A program made the position numbers and the translations under genes. Below are positions 1 through 8,258 of a stretch of DNA of 64,000 nt, piece after piece (within the stretch, counting starts at the first letter, position 1; the number at the start of each line of letters is the position of its first letter). Source of the stretch: Candidatus Lutibacillus vidarii (GTDB taxonomy: Bacteria; Actinomycetota; Actinomycetes; Actinomycetales; Dermatophilaceae); contig JADKGA010000002.1 of NCBI GenBank assembly GCA_016717165.1, positions 1,550,001 to 1,614,000 on the forward strand, in the 5' to 3' direction. Under the pieces are notes generated by a model that saw only the letters and a list, made by a program, of their open reading frames with translations, ran no database searches and was not told where the DNA came from.

Positions 1-425
1 TCGACGAGGCGAGCTGGCCGTCCGCGACGGTCGCCGGCTGGCCGGAGCAGCTGCGGGCCCGGCAGCAGGTCTTCGACCGCACCGGTGGGGTCCACGCGGC
101 CGGGCTGGTCACCCCCTCCGGCGAGCTCGCCTTCGTCCACGAGGACGTCGGGCGGCACAACGCCGTCGACAAGGTGGTCGGGTCGGCGCTGCGCGCCGGG
201 CTGGTGCCGCCGCTGCGTGGACATGCGCTCGTCGTCTCGGCCCGGGCCAGCTTCGAGCTGGTGCAGAAGGCCTACCTGGCCGGCATACCGCTGCTGGCTG
301 CCGTGTCTGCACCATCGAGCCTCGCCGTCGAGCTCGCAACCCAGACCGGGCTCACCCTGGTCGGCTTCGTCCGGTCCCCGCGGATGGTCGTCTACGCCGG
401 CGCGCAGCGCGTCTCACCCCCATGA
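1..425 (+). CDS. fdhD: FdhD formate dehydrogenase accessory sulfurtransferase (C-terminal part)
   Basis: The window opens inside this gene; the reading frame starts at base 3 and stops with TGA at 423-425, leaving about 140 residues. FdhD transfers sulfur from a cysteine desulfurase to the molybdenum cofactor so that formate dehydrogenase becomes active in the cytoplasm. The visible part carries the family signatures FDRTGGVHAA near the start and EDVGRHNAVDKVVG in the middle, then the usual C-terminal domain ending in SPRMVVYAG. The catalytic cysteine region lies upstream of the window. The next gene, aceE, has its own ribosome site, and the roughly 85-base gap shows no clear terminator. No formate dehydrogenase gene is visible here. 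The assignment is firm from the VGRHNA motif. Confidence 0.95.
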   Translation, partial: DEASWPSATVAGWPEQLRARQQVFDRTGGVHAAGLVTPSGELAFVHEDVGRHNAVDKVVGSALRAGLVPPLRGHALVVSARASFELVQKAYLAGIPLLAAVSAPSSLAVELATQTGLTLVGFVRSPRMVVYAGAQRVSPP

Positions 426-509
426 CCCCGATGTGACCTGGCGCACGTCCTGGGAGAGGATGGGTTCACCTTCGCGACTGCAGCCAGTGTCCCGATGAAA
501 GGACCCACC

Positions 510-3269
510 GTGGCCAAACCGTTCGCCGGCCCGCTCCTCAACGGCATCCCGAGCCAGCTCCCGGACATCGACCCGGACGAGACGGCCGAGTGGCTGGAGT
601 CCTTCGACGACGTCATGGACGAGAAGGGCCGGGTCCGCGCGCGGTACATCATCCTCAAGCTCATCGAGCGGGCCCGCGCCCGACAGGTCGGCGTCCCCTC
701 GCTCACCGCCACGGACTACATCAACACCATCCCGCCGGAGCGCGAGCCGTGGTTCCCCGGCGACGAGGACCTCGAGCGGGGCTACCGGCGGCTCATCCGG
801 TGGAATGCCGCGATCATGGTCCACCGGGCGCAGCGCCCCGGTGTCGGGGTCGGTGGGCATATCTCGACCTATGCCTCCGCGGCCTCGCTCTACGAGGTCG
901 GCTTCAACCACTTCTGGCGCGGCAAGGACCACCCCGGCGGCGGCGACCAGATCTTCTTCCAGGGGCACGCCTCGCCGGGGATGTACTCGCGGGCCTTCCT
1001 CGAGGGGCGGCTCGGCGAGGAGCACCTCGACGGATTCCGGCAAGAGAAGTCGAAGCGGCTGTCCCTGCCCTCCTACCCCCACCCGCGCCTGGCGCCGGAG
1101 TTCTGGGAGTTCCCGACCGTCTCGATGGGCCTGGGCCCGATGAACGCGATCTACCAGGCCCAGTTCAACCGGTACCTGCACAACCGCGGCATCAAGGACA
1201 CCTCGCAGCAGCGGGTCTGGGCCTTCCTCGGCGACGGCGAGATGGACGAGCCGGAGTCACGTGGGCTGCTCCAGCTCGCGGCGAACGAGGAGCTCGACAA
1301 TCTCACCTTCGTCGTCAACTGCAACCTCCAGCGGCTCGACGGTCCCGTCCGCGGCAACGGCAAGATCATCCAGGAGCTCGAGGCCTTCTTCCGCGGCGCC
1401 GGCTGGAATGTCATCAAGGTGATCTGGGGCCGTGGGTGGGACCCGCTCATCGCCGCCGACCGCGACGGGGCGCTCGTCGCGCTGATGAACGCCACGCCGG
1501 ACGGGGACTACCAGACCTTCCGCGCCAACGACGGCGCCTACGTCCGGGAGCACTTCTTCGACCGGGACCCGCGGACCAAGGCCCTGGTGGCGGGCTGGAG
1601 CGACGAGGACATCTGGTGGCGCCTGGGCCGCGGTGGTCACGACTACCGCAAGGTGTATGCCGCGTACAAGGCCGCGACCGAGCACACCGGGCAGCCGACG
1701 GTCATCCTCGCCAAGACGATCAAGGGGTACATGCTCGGCACCTCCTTCGCCGGGCGCAATGCGACGCACCAGATGAAGAAGCTCACCGTCGCCGACCTCA
1801 AGAAGCTGCGTGACTCGCTGCACGTCCCGATCACCGACGAGCAGATCGAGTCCGACCCGTACAACGTCCCCTACTACCACCCGGGGATGGAGGATGACCG
1901 GATCGCGTACATGGTCGACCGCCGCAAGAAGCTCGGTGGCGGTCTGCCCTCGCGCCGGGTCGCCCACGCGCCGCTGGTCCAGCCCCCGGACGATGCGTAT
2001 GACGTGACCCGCAAGGGGTCGGGTAAGCAGGCCGTCGCGACGACGATGGCGTGGGTCCGGCTGCTCAAGGACCTCATGCGCACGCCCGAGTTCGCCGAGC
2101 GGGTCGTGCCGATCATCCCGGACGAGGCCCGGACCTTCGGGATGGACTCCTTCTTCCCCTCGATCAAGATCTACAGCCCGCACGGCCAGACGTACACGGC
2201 CGTCGATGCCGACCTCATGCTCGCCTACAAGGAGGCGACCGACGGTCAGATCATCCACACCGGCATCAACGAGGCCGGGTCGATGGCCTCGTTCGCGGCC
2301 GCAGGGTCGGCATACGCCACGCACGGCACGGCCATGGTGCCGATGTACATCTTCTACTCGATGTTCGGCTTCCAGCGCACCGGTGACTCGATCTGGGCCG
2401 CGGCCGACCAGATGGCGCGCGGCTTCCTCATCGGGGCGACGGCGGGCCGGACGACCCTGACCGGCGAGGGCCTGCAGCACGCGGACGGCCACTCACCGCT
2501 GCTCGCGGCGTCCAACCCGGCTGTTATCCACTACGACCCGGCGTATGCGTACGAGATCGCGCACATCATGAAGGACGGGCTGCGCCGCATGTATGGCGAG
2601 GGGCGCCCCGGCGAGGACCCCAATGTCATCTACTACCTCACGGTGTACAACGAGCCGCAGGTCCAGCCGGCCGAGCCCGAAGGCCTCGACGTCGACGGGC
2701 TGCTCCGCGGGATGTACCTCTTGCGTGCGGCCGACACCTCGGGGTGGCAGCACGAGGCGGCCCGGGTGCAGCTGCTCGCCTCGGGCGTGGGCGTCGCGTG
2801 GGCGCTCGAGGCTCAGGAGCTGCTCGCCGCCGACTTCGGCGTCGCCGCGGACGTGTGGTCGGTGACCTCGTGGATCCAGCTGCGCCGGGACGGGCTGGAG
2901 TGCGACATGCAGGCCTTCCTTCACCCGGACCAGGAACGCCGGATCCCGTATGTCGCCGCGCAGCTCTCGGCCCACCCCGGTCCGGTGCTGGCGGTGTCGG
3001 ACTATATGCGCGCCGTCCAGGACCAGATCCGGCCGTGGGTGCCGAGCCCGTACGTGTCGCTGGGCGCCGACGGTTTCGGTTTCTCCGACACCCGGGCGGC
3101 GGCGCGGCGGTTCTTCCACATCGACGGGCCGTCGATCGCGGTCCGGGCGCTGCAGGCGCTGGCCGACCAGGGCGGCGTACCGGCCTCGACCGCGTTGGCG
3201 GCGGCCGAGAAGTACCAGCTGCTCGATGTCACGGCAGGGACGTCCGCCACCGCGGGCGGCGATGCCTGA
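510..3269 (+). CDS. aceE: Pyruvate dehydrogenase E1 component, homodimeric type
   Basis: E1 subunit of the pyruvate dehydrogenase complex: thiamine-diphosphate-dependent decarboxylation of pyruvate and acetyl transfer to the lipoyl domain of E2. At about 919 residues it matches the single-chain AceE family rather than the alpha/beta type. The thiamine-binding motif starts with GDGEMDEP near residue 241 and ends in NCNLQRLDGPVRGNGK; the N-terminal LNGIPSQLPDIDPDETAEWL is typical of actinobacterial AceE. GTG at 510 is preferred because AAAGGA lies six bases upstream; an in-frame ATG at 495 has no ribosome site and contains that AAAGGA itself. E2 and E3 genes are not in the window, as is common in actinobacteria. 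The 3' end overlaps the methyltransferase gene by eight bases. Confidence 0.96.
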   Translation: MAKPFAGPLLNGIPSQLPDIDPDETAEWLESFDDVMDEKGRVRARYIILKLIERARARQVGVPSLTATDYINTIPPEREPWFPGDEDLERGYRRLIRWNAAIMVHRAQRPGVGVGGHISTYASAASLYEVGFNHFWRGKDHPGGGDQIFFQGHASPGMYSRAFLEGRLGEEHLDGFRQEKSKRLSLPSYPHPRLAPEFWEFPTVSMGLGPMNAIYQAQFNRYLHNRGIKDTSQQRVWAFLGDGEMDEPESRGLLQLAANEELDNLTFVVNCNLQRLDGPVRGNGKIIQELEAFFRGAGWNVIKVIWGRGWDPLIAADRDGALVALMNATPDGDYQTFRANDGAYVREHFFDRDPRTKALVAGWSDEDIWWRLGRGGHDYRKVYAAYKAATEHTGQPTVILAKTIKGYMLGTSFAGRNATHQMKKLTVADLKKLRDSLHVPITDEQIESDPYNVPYYHPGMEDDRIAYMVDRRKKLGGGLPSRRVAHAPLVQPPDDAYDVTRKGSGKQAVATTMAWVRLLKDLMRTPEFAERVVPIIPDEARTFGMDSFFPSIKIYSPHGQTYTAVDADLMLAYKEATDGQIIHTGINEAGSMASFAAAGSAYATHGTAMVPMYIFYSMFGFQRTGDSIWAAADQMARGFLIGATAGRTTLTGEGLQHADGHSPLLAASNPAVIHYDPAYAYEIAHIMKDGLRRMYGEGRPGEDPNVIYYLTVYNEPQVQPAEPEGLDVDGLLRGMYLLRAADTSGWQHEAARVQLLASGVGVAWALEAQELLAADFGVAADVWSVTSWIQLRRDGLECDMQAFLHPDQERRIPYVAAQLSAHPGPVLAVSDYMRAVQDQIRPWVPSPYVSLGADGFGFSDTRAAARRFFHIDGPSIAVRALQALADQGGVPASTALAAAEKYQLLDVTAGTSATAGGDA

Positions 3270-4083
3270 GGGGTCGGGATCTCCGCTCGGTGTGGCCGCC
3301 CCGCCTGGTTCGGCTGCCCCGGGCGGTTCGGCAGCCCCGCCTGACTCGACCGTGCCGCGTGGGGCGGTCGGACCTACCTATGGCGTGGCAGACCCGGACA
3401 CGGTCGCGGCACAGTACGCCACGCCCGACCGGCTGCGCCGACGCATGTCGATCTGGCGCCCCGGTCCGGACGGGCGGACGCCTCGAGACGTGGCGCGTGA
3501 CCTGGTCGTCGGCTTGGCACCACGGTCGGTACTCGAGGTGGGGTGCGGTACCGGCGAGCTGGCTGAAGAGATCGCCGCAGCACTCCCGGCGTGCGCCTAT
3601 CTGGCCACGGACGCATCGGAGTCGATGGTGGCGGCCACCGCCGCTCGGGGCCTGCACGCCGAGGTTGCGACGATCGGGTCGCTGCCCTACCCCGACGCGT
3701 CCTTCGACGTCGTCGTGGCGGCGTGGATGCTCTACCACGTCCCCGACCTCGACGCCGCACTGGCCGAGGTACGCAGGGTGCTCCGTCCGGGCGGGTCCTT
3801 CGTCGCGGTGACCAATGGCGACCGGCATCTGGCGCGGCTGCTCGAGGACGCCGGAGGTGACATCTTGGTCACGCAGTTCTCCTCCGAGAACGGCGAGGAG
3901 GCGCTGCGACGGTACTTCGCTCGGGTCGCGGCCACGCACATCGCGACGACGGCATACTTCACCGACCACACCGACGCGGTGGCCTACCTCGAAACGGTCG
4001 ACGAGTCCCTGGCCCACGGGCTGGCGTGGTTCGACGGGCCGCGCGTGGAGGCTGGGTACACCACGGTCTTCCACGCCCGCTGA
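3262..4083 (+). CDS. Class I SAM-dependent methyltransferase
   Basis: A Rossmann-fold methyltransferase of unknown substrate. The SAM-binding motif I is VLEVGCGTGELAEE, followed by an acidic loop (ATDAS) and the motif RRVLRPGGSFVAVTNG typical of the Methyltransf_11/25 families. The ATG at 3262 overlaps the aceE stop by eight bases, which suggests translational coupling. With this start the protein has 273 residues, but the first ~40 are a low-complexity Pro/Ala/Gly/Ser stretch not normal for the family; a GTG at 3385, just before ADPDTVAAQYATPDRL, would give a standard-length enzyme. Neither start has a convincing ribosome site. Function beyond methyl transfer cannot be read from the sequence. 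Confidence 0.85.
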   Translation: MPEGSGSPLGVAAPPGSAAPGGSAAPPDSTVPRGAVGPTYGVADPDTVAAQYATPDRLRRRMSIWRPGPDGRTPRDVARDLVVGLAPRSVLEVGCGTGELAEEIAAALPACAYLATDASESMVAATAARGLHAEVATIGSLPYPDASFDVVVAAWMLYHVPDLDAALAEVRRVLRPGGSFVAVTNGDRHLARLLEDAGGDILVTQFSSENGEEALRRYFARVAATHIATTAYFTDHTDAVAYLETVDESLAHGLAWFDGPRVEAGYTTVFHAR

Positions 4084-4165
4084 GCGTCCCCCCAACGCCG
4101 ACATCAGCTGGCACCCCGGGGGGCTACGGATCCCAACCCCAGCACTGCCGTCGCCGACCCTTCCT

Positions 4166-4223
4166 GCCACGGTTGTTCGGGTCGGCCCCTGGTATGTCGG
4201 TGGCAGTCCCGAACAACCGTGGC
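4166..4223. repeat. Perfect 16-bp inverted repeat with 26-base loop
   Basis: GCCACGGTTGTTCGGG at 4166-4181 is the exact reverse complement of 4208-4223. It lies between the convergent ends of the methyltransferase gene (4083) and the XRE gene (4345). Either it folds as a bidirectional terminator, or it is a small mobile or binding element; no U-tract follows on either strand. The rest of 4084-4344 holds only CCACC-rich low-complexity sequence, and I see no gene in it. Confidence 0.8.
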
Positions 4224-4344
4224 GTTGACACTCAGGCCGACCGCCCACCGACCGACCACCCCACCTCCCACCGACCTCTTACGCACCGCCCACCGGCGGC
4301 CCACCCCATCGCCACGGGGCGACCCCCTTCGCTCGGCGCGACTC

Positions 4345-4860
4345 TTAGAGGCCCCGACCAGGCACCCGGCGCCAGGTCCACAACGGGCCGTCGCCGCTGA
4401 AGTAGCCATGCCTGGTGAACCACCACGAATGCGGTGTCGTCGCGATGGCGGCCGGACGATGCGCGGGGAGCCGACGCCCCGCATCGTCCCGCGCCACGAG
4501 CTCCGACACCGGCCAGTCTGTGGTGGCCGTGGTGGAAGCGGAAGGACCGGGCGCGTCCGGTGTCACGCAGAGCCGGAAACCCGTGCTGCGCAAGGCGTCC
4601 ACGACGGCAGCGAGGCGCAAGTCGCCGGCCGAGCGTTCGAGCCTGGCGACGTGGCTGGCGGAGTAGCCCCTTGCGGCGGCATAGCCGCGCTGGCTGAGTC
4701 CGAGCTGGCGCCGGTGCGCCCGGATCGCGAGCGAAACGACGTCCGCCAGCGAGAGGCGCTCGCGGACCCGGTCGGCGTGTTCTCCGAGCTCAGCGGCGAT
4801 CTGCTCCAGGCGGCGCTCCCGGAAGGACCGCGGCGCGGGGCGAGATGGGAGGGATGTCAT
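4345..4860 (-). CDS. XRE-family helix-turn-helix protein
   Basis: A 171-residue protein with a lambda-repressor-like helix-turn-helix at about residues 40-90 (LSLADVVSLAIRAHRRQLGL, then SQRGYAAARGYSASHVARLE). The segment after it (LRLAAVVDALRSTGFRL) fits the fifth helix. The C-terminal third holds a W-rich motif, WWFTRHGYFSGDGPLWTWRR, that recurs in actinobacterial HTH proteins of unknown role. The start ATG at 4860 has only a weak GAG upstream. It stands alone, convergent with the methyltransferase gene and divergent from the region with repeat array A. The target is unknown; it could be a solitary regulator or an orphan antitoxin, but no toxin neighbour is visible. Confidence 0.75.
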   Translation of the reverse strand: MTSLPSRPAPRSFRERRLEQIAAELGEHADRVRERLSLADVVSLAIRAHRRQLGLSQRGYAAARGYSASHVARLERSAGDLRLAAVVDALRSTGFRLCVTPDAPGPSASTTATTDWPVSELVARDDAGRRLPAHRPAAIATTPHSWWFTRHGYFSGDGPLWTWRRVPGRGL

Positions 4861-5018
4861 AGCTCAAGTCCACGCCGCGGCAAGCGGTGATGCCACGGTC
4901 GGTCGGGCGCCTGTGGATGACGTGACGACGACACAGCCCCCTGGGGACGAAGCCGTCGCGACCCGCCGCGCCCACGTGGCCCACCCGGCTCCACGCCTGG
5001 CAGGACCCCCCAAGCCCG

Positions 5019-5196
5019 CCTACGCCGTGCTCCGTATCTCGACGCAGTAGCCCTCTGCCCCACAACCGGAAGCAACAGCCCTCTGCCCCACAACCGGAAG
5101 CAACAGCCCTCTGCCCCACAGCCGGAAGCAACAGCCCCCTGCTCCACATCTGGGAGCAAAGGGGTCCTGCGTCGAAACGTGGAGCACGGCATAGGG
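5019..5196. repeat. Array A of 28-bp hairpin units with inverted ends
   Basis: Six contiguous units of about 28 bp. Consensus: GCYCC, seven variable bases, GRAGCA, ten bases ending near CCCTCT; the GCTCC/GGAGC halves can pair as a small hairpin. Two units are identical and a third differs by one base. The left end CCTACGCCGTGCTCC and the right end GGAGCACGGCATAGGG are near-perfect inverted repeats. The last unit starts GCGTCGA, as in arrays B (18482) and C (27319). The 594-bp interval 4861-5454 otherwise contains a 12-bp tandem repeat and the argG promoter, with no gene. The 28-bp period excludes a conserved reading frame. Confidence 0.85.
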
Positions 5197-5304
5197 CGGC
5201 GGGAGGCACCCCAGGAAGAGCACGTGCGGTGCGCGATCGTGCATGACAGCCGTCCCCAAGGGAACGTCGCGGCGTCGACGGCCCGAGCGCCGCAGTCGAC
5301 CCGC

Positions 5305-5370
5305 CAGACCGCCCACCAGACCGCCCACCAGACCGCCCGCCAGACCGCCGCCGCCAGACCGCCGCCCGCC
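5305..5370. repeat. 12-bp tandem repeat (CAGACCGCCCAC)n
   Basis: CAGACCGCCCAC-type units repeat with a 12-bp period from 5305, about four copies, degenerating into a 14-bp spaced fifth copy. The tract is pyrimidine/purine asymmetric and lies about 90 bases upstream of argG. It is probably a simple minisatellite prone to length change. Confidence 0.8.
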
Positions 5371-5441
5371 AGCAGCCGCCCGGCAGACTGCTGGCCAAGC
5401 CCGCCCAATGGGCGGCCACCGCCACGCGCCAGGGCGCCCAA

Positions 5442-5447
5442 TAGAGT
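5442..5447 (+). promoter_or_regulatory. Putative -10 box of argG (leaderless)
   Basis: TAGAGT matches TANNNT and ends seven bases before the argG GTG, where transcription would start at or beside the start codon. There is no Shine-Dalgarno sequence upstream of argG. No convincing -35 box is visible. Confidence 0.5.
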
Positions 5448-5454
5448 TGTCGCC

Positions 5455-6882
5455 GTGTCCAAGGTCCTGAGCTCCCTGCCCGTCGGAGAACGTGTCGGCA
5501 TCGCCTTCTCGGGCGGCCTCGACACCAGCGTCGCTGTCGCGTGGATGCGCGAGCAGGGCGTCATACCGTGCACCTACACCGCAGACATCGGCCAGTATGA
5601 CGAGCCGGACATCTCCGGGGTCCCCGGGCGGGCGATGCAGTACGGCGCCGAGATCGCCCGGGCGGTGGACTGCAAGGCGTCGCTGGTCGATGAGGGCTTG
5701 CAGGCCATGGCCTGCGGTGCCTTCCATATCCGCTCCGCGGGGCGGGCCTACTACAACACCACGCCCCTGGGCCGGGCCGTCACCGGCACCCTGCTCGTCC
5801 GCGCCATGCACGAGGACGGGGTCAACATCTGGGGCGACGGCTCGACCTTCAAGGGCAACGACATCGAGCGCTTCTACCGCTACGGCCTGCTCGTCAACCC
5901 ACAGCTGCGGATCTACAAGCCGTGGCTCGACGAGCGCTTCGTCGCCGACCTCGGCGGCCGGGCCGAGATGTCCCAGTGGCTGACCGAGCGTGGCCTGCCG
6001 TACCGGGACAGCAAGGAGAAGGCGTACTCGACCGACGCCAACATCTGGGGCGCCACCCATGAGGCGAAGACGCTCGAGCACCTGAACGTCTCGATGGAGA
6101 GCGTCGAGCCGATCATGGGCGTGAAGTTCTGGGACGAGTCGCTGCCCATCCCGACCGAGGACGTCTCGGTCCGGTTCGAGCAGGGCCGCCCGGTCGCCAT
6201 CAATGGGCGCACCTTCGACACCGCCGTTGACCTGGTCATGGAGGCGAACGCCATCGGCGGCCGACACGGGCTCGGGATGTCGGACCAGATCGAGAACCGC
6301 ATCATCGAGGCCAAGTCCCGCGGCATCTACGAAGCCCCCGGTATGGCGCTGCTCGTCATCGCCTACGAACGCCTCATCAACGCGGTCCACAACGAGGACA
6401 CCCTGGCGACCTACCGCACCCAGGGTCAGCGGCTGGGACGGCTGATGTACGAAGGCCGCTGGCTCGACCCGCAGTCGCTGATGCTCCGCGAGTCGACGAT
6501 GCGCTGGGTCGCCTCGGCCGTCACCGGCGAGGTGTGGCTACGGCTGCGCCGGGGCGAGGACTACTCGATCCTCGACACCCAGGGCCCCAACCTCACCTAC
6601 CACCCCGACCGCCTCTCGATGGAACGGGTCGAGGACGCCGCCTTCGGGCCGACCGACCGGATCGGGCAGCTGACGATGCGCAACCTCGATATCGCCGACT
6701 CCCGGGCCAAGATCGAGCTGTATGCCGCCCAAGGGCAGCTGCTCACCTCCCAGCGCGAGCTGGTCGGAGAGGTCGAGTCAGGTCGGGCCGCCGAAATCGC
6801 CGCGATCGGGGCGCCCGTGGATGAGGACGCCTCCGACGTCGAGTCCCTGGACCGGGCGGCCATCGACTCCGGCGTTGACTGA
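5455..6882 (+). CDS. argG: Argininosuccinate synthase
   Basis: Joins citrulline and aspartate with ATP to give argininosuccinate, the penultimate step of arginine synthesis, in the cytoplasm. The N-type ATP pyrophosphatase P-loop is at residues ~17-26 (AFSGGLDTSVA). Later family motifs include KGNDIERFYRYGLL and YSTDANIWGATHEAKTLE. The 475-residue length fits the longer ArgG subtype (E. coli-like) rather than the ~400-residue form. The GTG at 5455 is chosen because homology begins there (SKVLSSLPVGERVGIAFSGG); the open frame upstream runs through repeats. It stands away from other arginine genes, so it is probably expressed on its own. fasR follows 60 bases downstream with its own promoter. 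Confidence 0.95.
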   Translation: MSKVLSSLPVGERVGIAFSGGLDTSVAVAWMREQGVIPCTYTADIGQYDEPDISGVPGRAMQYGAEIARAVDCKASLVDEGLQAMACGAFHIRSAGRAYYNTTPLGRAVTGTLLVRAMHEDGVNIWGDGSTFKGNDIERFYRYGLLVNPQLRIYKPWLDERFVADLGGRAEMSQWLTERGLPYRDSKEKAYSTDANIWGATHEAKTLEHLNVSMESVEPIMGVKFWDESLPIPTEDVSVRFEQGRPVAINGRTFDTAVDLVMEANAIGGRHGLGMSDQIENRIIEAKSRGIYEAPGMALLVIAYERLINAVHNEDTLATYRTQGQRLGRLMYEGRWLDPQSLMLRESTMRWVASAVTGEVWLRLRRGEDYSILDTQGPNLTYHPDRLSMERVEDAAFGPTDRIGQLTMRNLDIADSRAKIELYAAQGQLLTSQRELVGEVESGRAAEIAAIGAPVDEDASDVESLDRAAIDSGVD

Positions 6883-6930
6883 CCGCGAGAAATCTGCCGC
6901 CCCGACGAGACCTTGTGTGCGGCATACAAA

Positions 6931-6936
6931 TAGCAT
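6931..6936 (+). promoter_or_regulatory. Putative -10 box of fasR (leaderless)
   Basis: TAGCAT followed by exactly six bases and the GTG start of fasR. No ribosome-binding sequence separates them, so the transcript probably begins at the start codon. Confidence 0.5.
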
Positions 6937-6942
6937 GGGGAC

Positions 6943-8157
6943 GTGAGCCGAGACCGAGGTGCGGTGAGCGCCGCGACGATGACCCGGGTGGCCCGTGCCG
7001 CAGGCGCATTGGCGACCGCGGCGTCGCGCCGGATGGAGACCAGCCACGACTGGTACCGGGCACTGTCCGCCGAGGAGCGCTCCTGGGTCGGGCTGGTCTC
7101 GCAGGCCGGCATCGCGTCCTTCATCGCCTGGCTCCAGGTCGGCGAGTACGGGCCGGCCGATGCCCGGGCCGTCTTCGCCGCCGCGCCGCAGGCCCTGACC
7201 CGCTCGATCACCCTGCGGCAGACCCTCGACCTGGTCCGTACCGTCGTCGATGTCGTCGAGGACGAGGTGTCCCCATTGGCCGAGCCCGGCGAGGAGGTCG
7301 TGGTCCGCGAAGCGGTCCTGGTGTACTCGCGTGAGATCGCCTTCGCCGCCGCCCAGGTGTATGCCGGAGCGGCCGAGGCGCGCGGCGCCTGGGACGCCCG
7401 GCTCGAAGCCCTCGTCGTCGACGCGGTCCTGCGGGGCGAGGCGGACGACTTCATGCAGTCCCGAGCAACCGCACTCGGGTGGGGATCGGTGACCCCTGTC
7501 ACGGTCGTCGCCGGAACGGCCCCCAAGCAGGCCGACGCAAGCGCGATCGACCTGCTTCGCCGCACGGCGGCCAAGTATGGCGCGGAGGCCCTGGCCGCGG
7601 TGCAGCGCGACCGCCTCGTCCTCGTTCTCGGCGGCACGACCGAACCGATGGTGGCCGCTCAGGGACTGGCTGAGCTCTTCGGGGAGGGCCCGATCGTCGT
7701 CGGCCCGACCGTCCCTCATCTTTTCGGCGCGGGCCGCTCCGCCAGAGCAGCCCTCGGCGGACTGGCGGCGGCGGCGGCCTGGCCGGCCGCTCCCCGGCCG
7801 GTGACCGCCGCCGATCTCGTCGCGGAGCGCGCCGTCGCCGGCGAGCAACCGGCCCGGACGACCCTGATCGACACGGTCTACCGGCCGCTGCTCGCGCATC
7901 CGACGCTGCTCGACACCGCGACGACCTTCCTCGAGCTCGGCGGGACGATCGAGGCGACGGCTCGGCACCTCTATGTCCACACCAACACGGTGCGCTATCG
8001 GCTGGGCCGGATCTGCGAGGTCATCGGGTACGACATCACCGTCCCGCGGGAGGCGTTCACCGTGCACCTCGCCTTAGCGATGGGCCGGCTCGACGCAGCC
8101 CGGCGGTCCCGGGCACGGGACCTCCCGGCCGCTCCCCCGGCTGAGCCCACCACCTAG
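6943..8157 (+). CDS. fasR: FasR, PucR/CdaR-type activator of fatty-acid synthesis genes
   Basis: A 404-residue regulator with the PucR-family architecture: an all-helical N-terminal part (residues ~30-180), a GGDEF-like/CdaR middle, and a C-terminal helix-turn-helix with LLDTATTFLELGGTIEATAR and LYVHTNTVRYRLGRICEVIG at ~320-365. In Streptomyces the homologous gene directly upstream of fabD is the transcriptional activator of the fabD-fabH-acpP-fabF operon, and the arrangement here is the same, with fabD 101 bases downstream on the same strand. The GTG start is six bases past a TAGCAT box. Name and role rest on this synteny plus the domain pattern; the ligand is unknown. Confidence 0.85.
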   Translation: MSRDRGAVSAATMTRVARAAGALATAASRRMETSHDWYRALSAEERSWVGLVSQAGIASFIAWLQVGEYGPADARAVFAAAPQALTRSITLRQTLDLVRTVVDVVEDEVSPLAEPGEEVVVREAVLVYSREIAFAAAQVYAGAAEARGAWDARLEALVVDAVLRGEADDFMQSRATALGWGSVTPVTVVAGTAPKQADASAIDLLRRTAAKYGAEALAAVQRDRLVLVLGGTTEPMVAAQGLAELFGEGPIVVGPTVPHLFGAGRSARAALGGLAAAAAWPAAPRPVTAADLVAERAVAGEQPARTTLIDTVYRPLLAHPTLLDTATTFLELGGTIEATARHLYVHTNTVRYRLGRICEVIGYDITVPREAFTVHLALAMGRLDAARRSRARDLPAAPPAEPTT

Positions 8158-8258
8158 GACAAGCCCCCGCGACACTGTAGGAACCATCCAAAGTCCGCGA
8201 GGGTCCTTGGTGTGCTTCCTCGCGGCGGTATGCCGGTGCAGGCCGCCACACTGGAAGG

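Noticed and set aside
1257..2492. Long open frame antisense to aceE
   Set aside because: It is a shadow: the plus-strand frame has continuous AceE homology, and long antisense frames are normal at this GC.
5019..5196. CRISPR array at the 28-bp repeats
   Set aside because: Units follow each other with no spacers, each unit is itself a hairpin, several units differ in their middle rather than in spacers, and no cas gene is present.
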